NCBI GenBank assembly: GCA_020851035.1
Contig: JADZDM010000010.1
Coordinates: 62,001-126,000 of the forward strand
DNA length: 64,000 nt
Origin: Gemmatimonadaceae bacterium
GTDB lineage: Bacteria; Gemmatimonadota; Gemmatimonadetes; Gemmatimonadales; Gemmatimonadaceae
Direction: 5' to 3'
In this document: positions 52,656 through 61,613 of the stretch, in pieces
Layout: the number at the start of each line of letters is the position of its first letter
Position numbering within the stretch: the stretch's first letter is position 1
The notes under the pieces: model-generated
Databases searched by the model: none
What the model was told of the DNA's origin: nothing
The model's input: only the letters and a program-made list of their open reading frames with translations
Program-made: the position numbers and the translations under genes

Positions 52656-53602
52656 CAGGCGTCCCTCAGGTCGCGACCGGTGAGCGACACGAACACATCC
52701 TCGAGCGTCGCACTGTGCGTGCTCAGCTCCTGCCACTGCACGCCGTGCCCCGCGGCCAGCGCCAGCAGCGACGGCAGCACGGCCTGCACCGAACCGGCAC
52801 GGAGCTCGTAGCCGCTCTCGGTCTCGCGGCCACTCGTCACGTCCGGAAGCGCCAGCAGCTCAGGCAGCGGAATGGGGTGCACCGACGCCGCCTGCTCACT
52901 CGTGCCGAGACGGATGACGTGGTCGGCGCCGAGCGAGGCGATCAATTGGCGCGGCGAGCCGAGCGCGATCACCCGGCCGTGGTCCACGATGGCGATGTCG
53001 TCACAGAGGCGGTCGGCTTCGTCCATGTAGTGGGTGGTGAGCACGATCGTGCGGCCATCGCGCTTGAGGTCCTCCACCAGCGTCCAGAGCTGCCGCCGCG
53101 ACTGCGGATCGAGGCCGGTGGTCGGCTCGTCGAGGAAGAGCAGCGCCGGGTCGCCCACCAGCGCGCAGGCCAGCGCCAGCCGCTGCTTCTGGCCGCCGGA
53201 CAAACCGCCCACCCGCGCGCCGCGCTTCTCCCCGAGCTGCACGAGGTCGATCACGTCGGCCACCGTGCGTCCGCGCTCGTAGAAGCTGCGGAAGAGTGTC
53301 ACCGTCTCCAGCACGGTCAGCTTCTCGGCCAGCTGCGTTTCCTGCAGCTGCATGCCCACCTGGCTGCGCAACCACTGCGGGTCGCGGTCCCAGGTGCGGC
53401 CGAGCACGCGCACCGTGCCCGCGTCGGGCGTGGTGAGCCCCTCGCAGATCTCGATCGTGGTGGTCTTGCCGGCACCGTTCGGGCCGAGCAGGCCGAAGCA
53501 CTGGCCGGTGGGCACGCGCAGGTCGAGGCCATTCACGGCGTGCACGTCTCCGTACGACTTCCGGAGACCGATGACTTCGAGGGCGAGTTCGGCGTGCGAC
53601 AT
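52655..53602 (-). CDS. ABC exporter ATP-binding protein
   Basis: This 315-residue ATPase has Walker A GPNGAGKTTT (near 40-49), the Q-loop in LQETQLAEKL, signature LSGGQKQRLALA, Walker B LLFLDEPTTG and the switch His in VLTTHYMDEADRL. The C-terminal quarter (from about 220) is a typical ABC-2 exporter extension. It works with the overlapping permease gene. ATG 53602 was chosen; a GTG two codons upstream is possible. Confidence 0.95.
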   Translation of the reverse strand: MSHAELALEVIGLRKSYGDVHAVNGLDLRVPTGQCFGLLGPNGAGKTTTIEICEGLTTPDAGTVRVLGRTWDRDPQWLRSQVGMQLQETQLAEKLTVLETVTLFRSFYERGRTVADVIDLVQLGEKRGARVGGLSGGQKQRLALACALVGDPALLFLDEPTTGLDPQSRRQLWTLVEDLKRDGRTIVLTTHYMDEADRLCDDIAIVDHGRVIALGSPRQLIASLGADHVIRLGTSEQAASVHPIPLPELLALPDVTSGRETESGYELRAGSVQAVLPSLLALAAGHGVQWQELSTHSATLEDVFVSLTGRDLRDA

Positions 53603-53740
53603 CGTCACGGGGGGGCGGGGATGGGCAACAGGACCGGAAACCTACGCCGGGGCCCCCAGCGGTGGCGATCCCGCGCGCGCACCACGTAACCTTCGCGCGG
53701 CGTGGGACATCAGGGCACCGCACATTGCACCCGACGACAG

Positions 53741-54718
53741 ATGCGCACTGCACGACGGATCGGGCCGCTTTCAATCGCACCCTTCGTGCTGCTGCTGGCG
53801 GGGCAGCTCCCGGGCCAGCGTCCCGGTGCGCCACCCGTCGACCTCCCGCTCTACACGGGTGTGCTGCCGGGGGCACCGCGGTCGACGCAGCCGGAGGTGT
53901 TCACGCCCGCCACCGCCGCCGATCCCATCGCCATCGTCCGGCACGTGCAGGAGCCCTCGGTGCGCGTCTTCCTGCCGCCGCGCGCCCGTGCCAACGGCAG
54001 CGCGATCGTGATCTATCCCGGCGGCGGGTACGGCGTGCTCGCCATCGAGCACGAGGGGTGGCAGGAGGCGCGGTGGCTCAACCGGCACGGCATCGCGGCG
54101 ATCGTGGTCAAGTACCGCGTGTCGGATCGCGAGACGGCGGCCTACGGATTCCCCGTGCCACTGCTCGACGCGCGCCAGGCGCTTCGCCTCACCCGTGCCA
54201 ACGCGGCCGCGTGGAACATCGACGCCCATCGCATCGGCGTGATGGGGTTCTCCGCCGGCGGGCACCTCGCGAGCATGATGCTGACCCTCGCCGACGAGGT
54301 GCTGCCGGGTGAGCGGCGCGACGGTGTTGGCGCCGTGAGCGCAACCCCGGACTTCGGCGTGCTCGTGTATCCCGTCATCAGCATGCACGAACCGTGGGGA
54401 CACCGCGGCTCCGCCGACAACCTCCTCCCCACCCTCGCCGTGCCGCAGCGCGCGCGCTACTCCACCAACCTGCGCGTCACCGACTCCACCCCGCCCACCA
54501 TCCTCATCGCCACCCAGGATGACGACGCGGTGCCTCCGCAGAACGCCATCGCCTTCCACCAGGCGATGATCGCGCACCACGTACCCGGCGAGCTGCACAT
54601 CTGGGAGAAGGGCGGCCACGGCTTCGGCATGCTCGACGGCCGGCCACCGGTTGCCCGGGCGTGGCTGCCGGTGACGCTGGCCTGGCTCGCCGGCCGCGGC
54701 CTTCTCGCCAACCGCTGA
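53741..54718 (+). CDS. Secreted alpha/beta hydrolase (acetyl-esterase/BD-FAE type)
   Basis: This 325-residue enzyme has a signal peptide (cleavage near LPGQRP, residue 27) and a hormone-sensitive-lipase-like fold. The oxyanion loop is YPGGGYG, the nucleophile Ser is in VMGFSAGGHLAS, the acid Asp in IATQDDDAVPP and the His in EKGGHGFGML. Such enzymes remove acetyl groups from sugars, which fits the neighbouring hexosaminidase and fucosidase genes. It is on the opposite strand and convergent with the GH20 gene. Confidence 0.88.
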   Translation: MRTARRIGPLSIAPFVLLLAGQLPGQRPGAPPVDLPLYTGVLPGAPRSTQPEVFTPATAADPIAIVRHVQEPSVRVFLPPRARANGSAIVIYPGGGYGVLAIEHEGWQEARWLNRHGIAAIVVKYRVSDRETAAYGFPVPLLDARQALRLTRANAAAWNIDAHRIGVMGFSAGGHLASMMLTLADEVLPGERRDGVGAVSATPDFGVLVYPVISMHEPWGHRGSADNLLPTLAVPQRARYSTNLRVTDSTPPTILIATQDDDAVPPQNAIAFHQAMIAHHVPGELHIWEKGGHGFGMLDGRPPVARAWLPVTLAWLAGRGLLANR

Positions 54719-54744
54719 CACTCGCCGCCGAGCGCGCCCGTGCG

Positions 54745-56418
54745 CTACTGCCGGATGACCGTCGACTCCGGCTTGCGGTACTTCACGTCCATTGCCTCAT
54801 AGCGCTGCAGCTGCGCCGGGAGCCGCTGCATGAAGTCGGCGAAGTCCTTCCGCGCCGGCGCCGTCCACAGCACCTCCGCCAGGGCGCTCATGCGCGGGAA
54901 CGCCATGTACTCCAGCGCCTTGGGGTCGGGGATGTACTCCGTCCAGAGCTGCGCCTGCGCGCCGAGGATGTGGCGCGCCTGGGCGGCGGTCAGCTCCCGC
55001 GGCACGGGTTCGAACGAGTACACGGTGTCGATCGGGAGGAATCCGCCGATCGACAGCGGCTCCGCCGCCTTGTCCTGCGACTGCAGGTGGTCGAAGTAGG
55101 TGTGGCTGCCCGGCGCCATGATCACGTCGTGGTTCGCCTGCGCCGCCGCGATCCCGCCGTCGGTCCCGCGCCACGACATCACCGTCGCGTTCTCGGCCAG
55201 CCCGCCCTCGAGGATCTCGTCCCACCCGATCAGCCGGCGTCCGTGCGTCGTCAGGAAGGTGTCCATCTGCCGGATGAACCAGCTCTGCATCTCGTGCTCG
55301 TCCTTCAGGCCGAGTGCCCGGATGCGCGCCTGCACCTCGGCGCTCGCCTGCCACTGCGACTTTCCCGCCTCGTCGCCACCGATGTGGATGAACCGTGACG
55401 GGAAGAGCCCCATCACCTCGGTCAGCACGTCCTGCATGAACCGCACGGTGGCGTCGGTCGGGTTGAGGATCACGTCGCTCGTCCCCCACACCTGGAACAC
55501 CTCCACCGAGGTGTCACGCCGCACGCCCAGCTCCGGATAGGCGGCGATGGCGGCCTGCGCATGCCCCGGCATCTCGATTTCCGGCACCACCGTCACGAAC
55601 CGCGCCGCCGCATACGCCACCACCTCGCGCACATCGTCCTGCGTGTAGAACCCGCAGTGCGGCACCTTGTCGAACACACGCTTCGCCGGGTCGGCCACGA
55701 ACGGGCCCACCAGCGTCTGTGCGCGGCACGACCCGACGGAGGTGAGGCGCGGGTACTTGCGGATCTCGATCCGCCAGCCCTGGTCCTCGGTCAGGTGCCA
55801 GTGGAAGGTGTTCATCCTCATGTGCGCGAGCTGGTCGATGTACTTCAGCACGAATTCCTTCGGCATGAAGTGGCGCCCCGCATCGAGGTGCGCCCCGCGC
55901 CACGTGAATCGCGGCGTGTCCTCGATGTGCACGGCCGGTGCGCTCCATGTCGTCGCGCCGCTCGATGCGGCGCGGTAGATCGACGGCGGCAGCAGCTGGC
56001 GCAGCGTGCCGAGCCCGTAGAACGCACCGGCCGGTGCCGCCGCGCGCACCGTCACCCCGGCCGGCGTCACGTCCAGCTGGTACCCCTCGGCGCCAAGGGT
56101 CGTGGCGAGGGCACCGCGGGCGCGCAGGAGCCGGATGCTGCCCGCGCCACCGCCGGTGGCCGACGGCACCACGGCCAGCGTGAACCCCGTCGGCCCCTCG
56201 ATGTCCCGCACGAACCGCCGCGCCACCGCCGCGAACGACGGGTCGGCACGGAGCACCGTGCGCGCCGTGATCGTGAAGCGCCCACTCGCCGGCGTGAGCA
56301 CCGCCGGACGCGGGATCACGGGATAGGTGGCAGGATCGGCGGCGTGCTGTGCCCGCAGCGGCGTGACGGAGAGGACGAGCAGCAGCGCCGCGACGGGCGC
56401 GACAATCGAACGGGCCAT
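54745..56418 (-). CDS. Beta-N-acetylhexosaminidase, GH20
   Basis: This 557-residue exported enzyme has a signal peptide (cleavage near PLRAQ, residue 24), the small GH20b alpha/beta domain (30-165) and the TIM barrel (170-530). The catalytic pair is Asp349-Glu350 in FIHIGGDEAGKSQW, where the Asp assists the substrate's N-acetyl group. FHWHLTEDQGWR and MSWRGTDGG shape the site. It releases terminal GlcNAc or GalNAc from glycans. It is on the same strand as and 54 bp downstream of the GH29 gene, so both probably form one transcript. Confidence 0.95.
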   Translation of the reverse strand: MARSIVAPVAALLLVLSVTPLRAQHAADPATYPVIPRPAVLTPASGRFTITARTVLRADPSFAAVARRFVRDIEGPTGFTLAVVPSATGGGAGSIRLLRARGALATTLGAEGYQLDVTPAGVTVRAAAPAGAFYGLGTLRQLLPPSIYRAASSGATTWSAPAVHIEDTPRFTWRGAHLDAGRHFMPKEFVLKYIDQLAHMRMNTFHWHLTEDQGWRIEIRKYPRLTSVGSCRAQTLVGPFVADPAKRVFDKVPHCGFYTQDDVREVVAYAAARFVTVVPEIEMPGHAQAAIAAYPELGVRRDTSVEVFQVWGTSDVILNPTDATVRFMQDVLTEVMGLFPSRFIHIGGDEAGKSQWQASAEVQARIRALGLKDEHEMQSWFIRQMDTFLTTHGRRLIGWDEILEGGLAENATVMSWRGTDGGIAAAQANHDVIMAPGSHTYFDHLQSQDKAAEPLSIGGFLPIDTVYSFEPVPRELTAAQARHILGAQAQLWTEYIPDPKALEYMAFPRMSALAEVLWTAPARKDFADFMQRLPAQLQRYEAMDVKYRKPESTVIRQ

Positions 56419-56472
56419 GGCGTCGGGATGGGCGAGGGTGTGCCCCAATCTCTGGCGGCGTGTGGTGCGACG

Positions 56473-57792
56473 CTACCGCGCCAGCACCAGCGCCACCACC
56501 TGGTCCGGTGAATTTGCGTCGCGGCGCGGGAGTGTGAGCGTCAGCGCGCCGGCCGTCGCACTGACCGACACCGCTGCCCCGCCGTCCAGCAGGAACGCCC
56601 GCACCACCCGTCGCGGCAAGGCCGGCAGCGCCACCACCGCATCGGCGCCGTGCAGCAGGTGCACGTACACCGTGTCACCCTGCTGCGTCGTCACGCCCCA
56701 CGGCCGTGGCGTGAGTGGCCCGCCGCGCGTGCCGCGGATCGAGGCGCCGTTCACCTGCATCCACGCCCCCATCGCCGCCAGCCGCGCCAGCGACGAATCG
56801 GGGATCGTGCCGTCGGGACGCGGCCCCACGTTCAGCAGAAAGTTCGTGTTGCGCCCTGCCGCCTCCACCATGCTGCGGATCAGCTGCGTGGGCGACTTCC
56901 AGTTGCGATCCGTGAGCCGGAAGCCCCACGAGTCGTTCATCGTCTCCGACATCTCGAGCGGCAGCGCGCCGATCTCGGTGGTGTTGAACCCCTGCCCGTT
57001 CGCACCGGGCAGGTCGCGCTCGAAGGTCTGCACATCCTCGCCGGGACGCGGCAGCTCGTGGTTGTTGGGGATGATCAGTGCCGCCGGCTGCAGGCGATGG
57101 ATCAGCGCGTAGGTCTGCCCGAGCCGCCAGTCGGTCTTCGGCTGGTCCCACACGCCATCGAACCAGATGCCGCCGATGGGCCCGTAGTTCGTGAGCAGCT
57201 CCGTGAGCTGCGCATCCATGTAGTCCAGGTAGCGCGGGAAGCTCCCCGACTCCGGGCGCCCCGCCGTCAGCCCCGTCTGGCCGCGCGGGAAGAAGTCGGG
57301 ATGGTGCCAGTCGAGCTGCGAGTAGTAGAGGAAGAGCTTCAGCCCCTCGCGCGCGCAGGCGTCCGCCAGCTCCTTCACCACGTCGCGCGCGAAGGGCGAC
57401 CGCTTCACGATGGTGTAGTCCGAGACCTTCGAGTCCCAGAGCGCGATGCCATCGTGGTGCTTCGTGATGAGCGTGATGTACTGCATGCCCGCGCCCTTCG
57501 CCGCGCGCACCCACGCCGCTGCATCGAAGCGCACGGGGTTGAACAGCGGCACCAGGCTCTCGTACTCCGCCGCGCGGATGCCGCGGTTGTTCATCACCCA
57601 CTCGCCGTCCTGCAGCACCGACGACGGGCCCCAGTGGATGAACATCCCGAGCTTCGCATCCTGGTACCAGGTGCGCGCGGCGAGGTTGGCGGCCGAGGGT
57701 GTGTAGGCCGGCATGGCACTGGCCGGCTGGGCGCCGGCGACGCGGGCGACGAGGCAGGCCGCTGCGGCAGCGAGTCTGATGACGAGGCGCAC
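56473..57792 (-). CDS. Alpha-L-fucosidase, GH29
   Basis: This protein of about 439 residues has a signal peptide (cleavage near VAGAQPA, residue 23) and a GH29 TIM barrel with motifs FIHWGPSSV (51-59), ITKHHDGIALWDS and the nucleophile Asp212 in IGGIWFDGVWDQ. A C-terminal beta domain with VRAFLLDGGAAVSVS follows. It removes alpha-linked L-fucose from glycans outside the cytoplasm. The start is a GTG, at 57792; a GTG at 57834 is possible. The fucose released would feed the L-fucose operon 26 kb away. Confidence 0.94.
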   Translation of the reverse strand: MRLVIRLAAAAACLVARVAGAQPASAMPAYTPSAANLAARTWYQDAKLGMFIHWGPSSVLQDGEWVMNNRGIRAAEYESLVPLFNPVRFDAAAWVRAAKGAGMQYITLITKHHDGIALWDSKVSDYTIVKRSPFARDVVKELADACAREGLKLFLYYSQLDWHHPDFFPRGQTGLTAGRPESGSFPRYLDYMDAQLTELLTNYGPIGGIWFDGVWDQPKTDWRLGQTYALIHRLQPAALIIPNNHELPRPGEDVQTFERDLPGANGQGFNTTEIGALPLEMSETMNDSWGFRLTDRNWKSPTQLIRSMVEAAGRNTNFLLNVGPRPDGTIPDSSLARLAAMGAWMQVNGASIRGTRGGPLTPRPWGVTTQQGDTVYVHLLHGADAVVALPALPRRVVRAFLLDGGAAVSVSATAGALTLTLPRRDANSPDQVVALVLAR

Positions 57793-57917
57793 GGGACGTG
57801 GTGCGAGGGGAGTCGCGCAGGGATGGGTGGGCACGTCCGCCGAATATCGGGGCGGGCACACGATCGGGCCACCAGTCCGCTGCCGCGCGCCGGCCGCGCG
57901 TCCGTCCCGTGCCGGCG

Positions 57918-58922
57918 CTACTTGCTCCCGCCGGGTGTCTTGTTCCCGCCCGGCACCAAGGTGCGGTGCACCACCGGCACCACCAGCACGCCGCGACCAC
58001 CGGCCGCGTCGGTCGCGGTGATCACCAGCGCCAGCGGCCCGCCCACCAGCGTCGAGAGGTCCGCCGTCACCACCCACGTCGGCTGCGACACCGCCGGCCC
58101 ATTCGAGACCATCCGGACGATCATCGGGTACGAGCGCCCCGAGATCGTGAGCACCACCGAGTCGAGCGGCTGCACCGACCGCACCGTGGCGATGAGGTTG
58201 ACCGAGTCGCCCACCTCGGCACCCGGCAGCGGCTGCGAGACGGCGAGCTCGATGCCCGGGTCGAGGGCCGATCGCACCGTGATGGCGCTGGCGGTGCGCT
58301 GTCCCTCGCTGGCCGCCTCGATGATGGCCGTGCCCGCGCTGCGCGCGGTGATGGTGCCGTCGGCGGCCACGAGGGCGATCGACTCGTCGCTGCTGCTGAA
58401 GGTGACCTCGCGATCCGCGAGCAGCGTGCCCGCAAAGTCGCGCAGCGCCACGTCGAGCCGCTGCGTGCTGCCCACATCCAGCGCCTGCGCGGTGGGCGTG
58501 AGCGCGATGCTCGCCACCGGGAGCGGTCCGGGTGGCGGCGGCAGCACCAGCAGCGTGCGGGCGCCCTCCACCTGGCCGACCTTGGCGCGGATCACCGTCG
58601 TGCCCGTGGCACGCGCCAGGATCGTCCCCCCCGACGTGATCGTCGCCACGGCGGGGTTGCTCGAGGTCCATTCCACGAGCCCCACCGTCATCGCCTGCGC
58701 CTTCTCGTCCGCCGCCACCACCGTCGCGGTCACGGTGAGGCTCGCCTGGACGGTGTCCTGCGGCAGCACCACCGCGAGGGTGGTCAGCACCGGGAGGGCG
58801 GGTCGCTGGACCACCGGGGCCGTGGGGACGGTCGAGCCGCCACCGCCGCCGCCGCAGCCGGCGGCGAGCGCCAGGGTGAGGCAGAGGATGGACAGACGGG
58901 CCAGGGGCGGGAGGCGGCGCAT
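57918..58922 (-). CDS. Lipoprotein with bacterial Ig-like (Big2) domains
   Basis: This 334-residue lipoprotein has the lipobox LAAGCGGG (Cys23) and a run of Gly, then two Big2-type domains (about 45-125 and 135-215) with the phrases WTSSNPAVATITSGGTI and FSSSDESIALVAADGTITA. A third beta-rich domain follows (to 310), and the tail is basic and Gly-rich. Big2 domains bind surfaces or form rods, so this is probably an adhesin or structural outer-membrane lipoprotein. Confidence 0.85.
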   Translation of the reverse strand: MRRLPPLARLSILCLTLALAAGCGGGGGGSTVPTAPVVQRPALPVLTTLAVVLPQDTVQASLTVTATVVAADEKAQAMTVGLVEWTSSNPAVATITSGGTILARATGTTVIRAKVGQVEGARTLLVLPPPPGPLPVASIALTPTAQALDVGSTQRLDVALRDFAGTLLADREVTFSSSDESIALVAADGTITARSAGTAIIEAASEGQRTASAITVRSALDPGIELAVSQPLPGAEVGDSVNLIATVRSVQPLDSVVLTISGRSYPMIVRMVSNGPAVSQPTWVVTADLSTLVGGPLALVITATDAAGGRGVLVVPVVHRTLVPGGNKTPGGSK

Positions 58923-59007
58923 GTGTCGAATCTGGCGACACCGGCGCCGTCGCGCAGCCGTGGCGCCGGCGCCCGGCAGGGCTGGCGGCGTCTGCCGGGG
59001 CCGGCCG

Positions 59008-59604
59008 TCAGTGCTTCGCGGGCCCCGTCCCTTCGCGGTCCACGAAGCAGCGGCTGCGCATGGCGGTGAGGGCGGCCTGCGTGCGTGCGTCGACCGTGAG
59101 GTGCGCGGTGCGGTACCAGTCGCCGCTTCGGTAGCGGATCCACACCGCCCCGGTGGCCCCGAGCTTCTGCAGGAACGCCGCCCCCTCGTCGATCACGGCG
59201 CGTCGCTGCGCATGCCGTCCGGGGGTCAGGAACATCACGATCCACTCGTCGCTGCGGTTGTCGCCCCAGCGTGCCGAGAGCCGGGCGCCGGCGCCTGACT
59301 TCGGCATGCCGAAGATGACGTACGAGCCGTCGGTGACCGCCTCGTCAGCCCAGGGTTCGGTGGTGATGAACCGCACCACGCTGCCGCGTGAGGCGCTGCC
59401 CTCGTGCTCACACACCACCACCAGCGAATCCTGGCTGGGGAAGGTGATCGCGAGCCGGCGGCGCCAGTACTGCTCGACGGGGTCGAGCAGCGAGTCGATG
59501 GTCATCGTGGCGGTGGCGGTCGCCGGGCGCTGCGCGGGCAGCGATGCGGCGGGCAACGCCAGGAGGCAGAGGCCGGCAAGGACGGTCGAGGTCCGCGATG
59601 GCAC
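59008..59604 (-). CDS. Secreted protein, unknown
   Basis: This 198-residue protein has a GTG start, a signal peptide (cleavage near SLPAQ, residue 25) and an alpha/beta mature part. It opens with helix DSLLDPVEQYWRRRLAITF, then strands DSLVVVCEHEG and SYVIFGMPK, WGDNRSDEWIVMFLTP, and closes with a Cys in MRSRCFVDREG. No family is recognised. It is the last protein gene before the tRNA pair and on the same strand as them. Confidence 0.6.
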   Translation of the reverse strand: MPSRTSTVLAGLCLLALPAASLPAQRPATATATMTIDSLLDPVEQYWRRRLAITFPSQDSLVVVCEHEGSASRGSVVRFITTEPWADEAVTDGSYVIFGMPKSGAGARLSARWGDNRSDEWIVMFLTPGRHAQRRAVIDEGAAFLQKLGATGAVWIRYRSGDWYRTAHLTVDARTQAALTAMRSRCFVDREGTGPAKH

Positions 59605-59769
59605 GCGCCGCAGCTCCCTCCGGGCTGCGGAGTGGCGCGGGCGTGGCGGGTCGGGGCGCGGGCCCGTCGCAGCCCGGGTGCCGGGCGCGCACCGACGCCG
59701 GCACGATGTGGTGCGGGGTGTGGGCGGGGCGTCGGGGGAAGCCGCACGGCGGCGCGGCGGCCGATCGGA

Positions 59770-59806
59770 AAGACGAAGGCCCGACGCGATCTCGCCGCGT
59801 CGGGCC
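59770..59806 (-). terminator. Terminator after the tRNA genes
   Basis: An 11-bp perfect stem (GGCCCGACGCG and complement) with a 7-nt loop, followed on the minus strand by TTCGTCTTT. It lies just downstream of tRNA-Tyr. Confidence 0.8.
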
Positions 59807-59813
59807 CTGCACA

Positions 59814-59896
59814 TGGTGGAGGAAGGATTCGAACCTTCGAAGGCCGGAGCCGACAGATTTACAGTCTGTTGCCGTTGACCGCTTGGCTACTCCACC
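59814..59896 (-). tRNA. tRNA-Tyr (GUA)
   Basis: The 83-nt sequence folds into a class II tRNA with acceptor GGTGGAG/CTCCACC, a long variable arm, the T-loop GGTTCGAATCC and anticodon GTA in the loop CTGTAAA. The CCA end is not encoded. The long variable arm is normal for bacterial tRNA-Tyr. Confidence 0.97.
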
Positions 59897-59948
59897 GCTG
59901 GTCCTGCCACATCCCTCTCGGTCGCCCACGTCCCCCGCGACCGGCAAG

Positions 59949-60021
59949 AGCTGACGGCGAGAATCGAACTCGCAACCGCCTGATTACAAATCAGGTGCTC
60001 TGCCAATTGAGCTACGTCAGC
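59949..60021 (-). tRNA. tRNA-Thr (UGU)
   Basis: This tRNA folds with acceptor GCTGACG/CGTCAGC, D-loop AGCTCAATTGGCAGAGC, anticodon stem CTGAT/ATCAG around TTTGTAA (anticodon TGT) and T-arm GCGAGTTCGATTCTCGC. It is co-oriented with and 52 bp from tRNA-Tyr. Their pairing is a common bacterial order. Confidence 0.97.
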
Positions 60022-60086
60022 GTTCAACTGCACGTCTGCCGAGAGCCCAACAACCTAGCCCGACAGCCCCCGGACATCAACCGGGC

Positions 60087-61520
60087 TCAGGCACCGCCGC
60101 CCGGCGACACCGACACCTGCTTCCACGTCGTCCCCATGGGACCGTCCTCCAGCACGATCCCCTCCGCCGCCAGCTCGGCGCGGATCCGGTCCGACTCCGC
60201 GAAGTCCCGCCCCGCCCGGGCCGCCGCCCGCCGCGCAATGGCATCAGTCACCCGCATCGCCAACGCCTCGTCCGCCACCAGCGCTGCCGGCACGATGTCC
60301 AGTACGCCGTTCATCACCGCGAACGCCGCCTGCGCCCGCGCCACCCCCGCCGGCGCCGTGCCGCCCTGATCCAGCAGCGCATTCACGCGATTCATGAACA
60401 CGAACAGCGCCGACAGCGCCGCCGGCGCATTCAGGTCATGTGCCAGCGCAGCCCGGAAGTCCGCCTCCGCCTCCACCGCCACCGCCGAGAGCTCCGGCGG
60501 ACCACCCGACGCCGCCGCCAGGCGCGACGCGAAGTCACCCACACGGCGCACCGCGCTGCGCGACGCCTCAAGCGCCTCGGAACTCAGGTTGAGCTGCTGG
60601 CGATAGTGCGTGTTGAACATGAAGTGCCGCGCCGCCGCCCCATCCAGCCCCTCCTCCTGCAGCTCCGACACCCCCCACACATTGCCCACCCGCTTCGCCA
60701 TCTTCGCGCTGTCCACCAGCAGGAACTCGCCATGGCACCAGCAGCGCGCGAACACCTTCCCAGTCGCCGCCTCGCTCTGCGCGATCTCGTCCTCGTGGTG
60801 CGGGAAGATCAGGTCCACCCCGCCGGCGTGCAGGTCGATCGTCTCGCCGAGGATGTCCATCGCCATGGCGGAGCACTCGAGGTGCCAGCCGGGACGCCCG
60901 CGGCCCCACGGTGACTCCCACGCCGCCTCGGCCCGCTCGTCCTCGTCCTTGGCGGCCTTCCAGAGCGCGAAGTCCTGCGCGTTCTCCTTCGTGTACTCGT
61001 CCTGGCTCACCCGCGCTCCGGCGCGGATCTCGCGTGTGTCCAGCCGCGAGAGCCGCCCATACGGCGGGAACTTGTCGATCGCGAAGTACACCGACCGGTC
61101 GTCGGCCTGGTACGCCACCCCCTTCTCCATCAGTCTCATCACCAGCGCGATCATCTGCGGGATGTAGTCCGTGGCGCGCGGATAGTGCTCGGCCGGCTGG
61201 ATGCGCAGGAACTCGCGATGCGCGTGGAAAGTCGCCACCACCGGGTCCGTCACCTGGCGGATCGTCAGCCCCTGCTGGCTCGCCCGCGTGATGATCTTGT
61301 CATCCACGTCGGTCAGGTTCATGACCTGCTCCACCTGCCAGCCACGCAGCGCCAGCGCCCGCCGCAGCAGGTCCTCGAAGAGGAACGTGCGGAAGTTACC
61401 CAGGTGCGCCGGGTTGTAGACCGTCGGGCCGCAGGTGTACATGCGCACGCACTCGCCGTCGGCGGGCGCGAACGGCTCGACCTGGCGGGTCAGCGTGTTG
61501 TAGAGAAGGAACTCGCTCAT
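60087..61520 (-). CDS. cysS: Cysteinyl-tRNA synthetase
   Basis: This 477-residue class I synthetase charges tRNA-Cys. Zinc ligands are Cys30 (MYTCGPT), Cys216 (HLECSAM) and the HHEDE at 241-245. The HIGH motif reads HLGN (39-42), and the KMSKS loop reads KMAKR (273-277), which keeps the second Lys. The anticodon-binding tail is complete. It is upstream of the tRNA pair on the same strand. Only one full copy is seen. Confidence 0.97.
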   Translation of the reverse strand: MSEFLLYNTLTRQVEPFAPADGECVRMYTCGPTVYNPAHLGNFRTFLFEDLLRRALALRGWQVEQVMNLTDVDDKIITRASQQGLTIRQVTDPVVATFHAHREFLRIQPAEHYPRATDYIPQMIALVMRLMEKGVAYQADDRSVYFAIDKFPPYGRLSRLDTREIRAGARVSQDEYTKENAQDFALWKAAKDEDERAEAAWESPWGRGRPGWHLECSAMAMDILGETIDLHAGGVDLIFPHHEDEIAQSEAATGKVFARCWCHGEFLLVDSAKMAKRVGNVWGVSELQEEGLDGAAARHFMFNTHYRQQLNLSSEALEASRSAVRRVGDFASRLAAASGGPPELSAVAVEAEADFRAALAHDLNAPAALSALFVFMNRVNALLDQGGTAPAGVARAQAAFAVMNGVLDIVPAALVADEALAMRVTDAIARRAAARAGRDFAESDRIRAELAAEGIVLEDGPMGTTWKQVSVSPGGGA

Positions 61521-61613
61521 CGTCTCGAGGCAGGAGCAGCGGGCGCGGCCGGCGACACTCCACCGCCGGCGCGCAGGCGCGATCGGGCCATGCGCACGCC
61601 ACGCCCCGTCAAG

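Noticed and set aside
56650-59298. 882-codon plus-strand frame over fucosidase and Ig-like genes
   Set aside because: Antisense to two confident genes with no family similarity of its own.
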